From contig CAYUAE010000094.1 of the NCBI GenBank assembly GCA_964442675.1, positions 1 to 7,765 of the forward strand: DNA of 7,765 bases. Reading direction: 5' to 3'. A model generated the notes under the pieces. The model was given only the letters and a program-made list of their open reading frames with translations, did not search any database and was not told the DNA's origin. This stretch comes from Methylomarinum sp964442675. GTDB taxonomy: Bacteria; Pseudomonadota; Gammaproteobacteria; Methylococcales; Methylomonadaceae. Shown here piece by piece: positions 6,710 to 7,765 of this stretch (position 1 is its first letter; every line of letters starts with the position of its first letter). A program made the translations under genes and the position numbers.

Positions 6710-7351
6710 ATGAAAACTTTGACCAAAGAAATGCAAGCTGCAATTACGCCGGCGATGGCCATAGATCTGTTGAAACAAGGCAACAAGCGTTTTATCAACA
6801 ACCTGAAAGTCAACCGCAACCTGTTGCAGCAGGCCAATGAAACATCAGATGGACAACATCCTTTTGCAGTTATCTTGAGCTGTATTGATTCGCGCACATC
6901 GGCCGAATTGATTTTTGATCAGGGCTTAGGTGATATTTTCAGCATACGCATTGCCGGAAATATTATCAATGAGGATATTCTGGGCAGCATGGAGTTTGGC
7001 TGTAAGGTTGCCGGCTCAAAAATAATCGTGGTTTTAGGCCATAGCAAATGCGGCGCGGTAAAAGGGGCATGCGATCACGTCGAAATGGGCAACCTGACCG
7101 CTCTGTTAAATAAATTGCAACCGGCCGTTAATGCTGAAAAAACAATCACCGAAAACCGCAACTCAAACAATGAAGAATTTGTGGAAAAAGTCGCCACCAT
7201 TAATGTCAAACGAACTGTCCATGCCATTATGGAAAACAGCCCGATTTTAAAGGACATGATCGACAAGGGAGAAATCGGTATTATCGGCGGCCATCATAAT
7301 ATCAGTACCGGTGAAGTTGTTTTTTATGACGATACTTTAATCATAAATTGA
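6710..7351 (+). CDS. Beta-class carbonic anhydrase
   Basis: Interconverts CO2 and bicarbonate; cytoplasmic zinc enzyme, 213 aa, the usual size. The expected zinc ligands are all present: C58 and D60 in SCIDSRTSAE, H111 and C114 in LGHSKCGAV. D60 pairs with R62 as the catalytic Asp-Arg dyad. Further family marks are the IRIAGNI segment (79-85) and the C-terminal STGEVVFYDD strand. No signal peptide is seen. The gene starts 10 bases after the SulP stop, and TAGGA overlapping that stop serves as its ribosome site, so the two are certainly co-transcribed and probably translationally coupled. Together they would take up bicarbonate and equilibrate it with CO2 for carboxylases. The SRTSAE after the Cys ligand replaces the commoner SRVxPE; function should be unaffected. 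Confidence 0.95.
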   Translation: MKTLTKEMQAAITPAMAIDLLKQGNKRFINNLKVNRNLLQQANETSDGQHPFAVILSCIDSRTSAELIFDQGLGDIFSIRIAGNIINEDILGSMEFGCKVAGSKIIVVLGHSKCGAVKGACDHVEMGNLTALLNKLQPAVNAEKTITENRNSNNEEFVEKVATINVKRTVHAIMENSPILKDMIDKGEIGIIGGHHNISTGEVVFYDDTLIIN

Positions 7352-7495
7352 GCCACATTGAAAAACCCAAACGGCCTTGTTCCATAAGAATATGTATGCA
7401 ACAAGGTCGGCAAAAAACAGTACATTTCATTAATATTTCAATCAATTGAACCTTTTAAAATAGAATCATTACAAAAATATGGTGGTATATCAACA
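7352..7495. other. Spacer between carbonic anhydrase and EVE genes
   Basis: This AT-rich 144-base spacer contains the hairpin at 7372-7409 and the likely promoter zone of the EVE gene. TAAAAT (7456-7461) could be a -10 box but has no convincing -35 partner. No small ORF with a ribosome site was seen. Confidence 0.5.
7372..7409. terminator. Hairpin after the SulP/carbonic anhydrase operon
   Basis: CGGCCTTGTT (7372-7381) pairs with AACAAGGTCG (7400-7409), including one G-T pair. Past one C/C mismatch, CATA (7383-7386) pairs with TATG (7395-7398), leaving an 8-base loop. It begins 20 bases after the carbonic anhydrase stop. The bases after it on the plus strand are A-rich (GCAAAAAACAG), not T-rich, so it is not a textbook intrinsic terminator for this operon; it may protect the mRNA 3' end or act in the other direction. 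Confidence 0.5.
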
Positions 7496-7765
7496 ATGAA
7501 CTACTGGCTCATGAAGTCCGAACCCTCCGAATTTGGCATTGATGATCTGCAAAATATGCCTGATCAGACTGAACACTGGGATGGCGTACGCAATTATCAA
7601 GCACGAAACATGATGCGTGACCAAATGAAAGTCGGTGACCAGGTCTTTTTTTACCATTCAAATTGCAAAGAACCCGGCATTGTAGGCATCATGGAAGTGG
7701 TAAAAGAAGGCTACCCCGACTTTACCGCTTTTGACCCTGACGACAAACATTTCGACCCTAAAAGC
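7496..7765 (+). CDS. EVE-domain protein, N-terminal part (runs off the window)
   Basis: The first 90 codons are open to the right edge with no stop. MNYWLMKSEPSEFGIDDL, then HWDGVRNYQARNMMRDQMKVGD and VFFYHSNCKEPGIVGIMEVV, are the recognisable start of the EVE domain (PUA-like fold, the THYN1-homologue family). Full members are about 150-160 aa, so roughly 60% is present. EVE domains bind modified bases in nucleic acids; the bacterial stand-alone version has no settled role. The ATG at 7496 is preceded by GGTGG (7481-7485) at a 10-base gap. The gene follows its own spacer and hairpin, so it is probably not part of the carbonic anhydrase operon. The remaining C-terminal part cannot be judged. 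Confidence 0.92.
   Translation, partial: MNYWLMKSEPSEFGIDDLQNMPDQTEHWDGVRNYQARNMMRDQMKVGDQVFFYHSNCKEPGIVGIMEVVKEGYPDFTAFDPDDKHFDPKS

Overview
The window looks like chromosomal DNA of a gammaproteobacterium. The UbiB-like protein, the OxyR-like protein and the periplasmic-type KatG all resemble gammaproteobacterial versions. Moderate GC and the overall gene style would fit a methanotroph such as the Methylomonas/Methylobacter group, but that placement is a guess from protein style, not from a search.

Left edge (1-1040): about 50 bases on the minus strand read as an internal piece of transketolase. They abut, head to head, the C-terminal 60% of the ubiquinone-biosynthesis protein UbiB on the plus strand. 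Both genes lose their 5' parts at the same point, so positions ~46-56 are a rearrangement or an assembly join. A hairpin at 988-1023 separates ubiB from the convergent katG.

Middle (1041-5007, all minus strand): a row read in the order tetR, oxyR-like, katG. The TetR-family gene and the OxyR-like gene are only 3 bases apart and look co-transcribed. katG follows after 94 bases with its own strong ribosome site and possibly its own promoter. The OxyR-like protein keeps both redox cysteines, and KatG carries a signal peptide, so this part is a peroxide sensor next to an exported peroxide-detoxifying enzyme.

Right (5008-7351): a 150-base divergent control region holds a good sigma70-type promoter. 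Its -10 box lies inside a 7-5-7 palindrome, part of which is repeated 22 bases downstream, which is a strong candidate operator. The promoter drives a SulP-family anion transporter and a beta-carbonic anhydrase, 10 bases apart, that probably form a bicarbonate uptake/CO2 hydration pair. The divergent TetR protein is the obvious candidate repressor.

Right edge (7352-7765): a hairpin-containing spacer, then the first 90 codons of an EVE-domain protein that runs off the window. The main biological interest is the apparent coupling of an inorganic-carbon uptake operon to a regulator pair that also includes a peroxide sensor. No CRISPR array, tRNA, rRNA or complete mobile element was seen.
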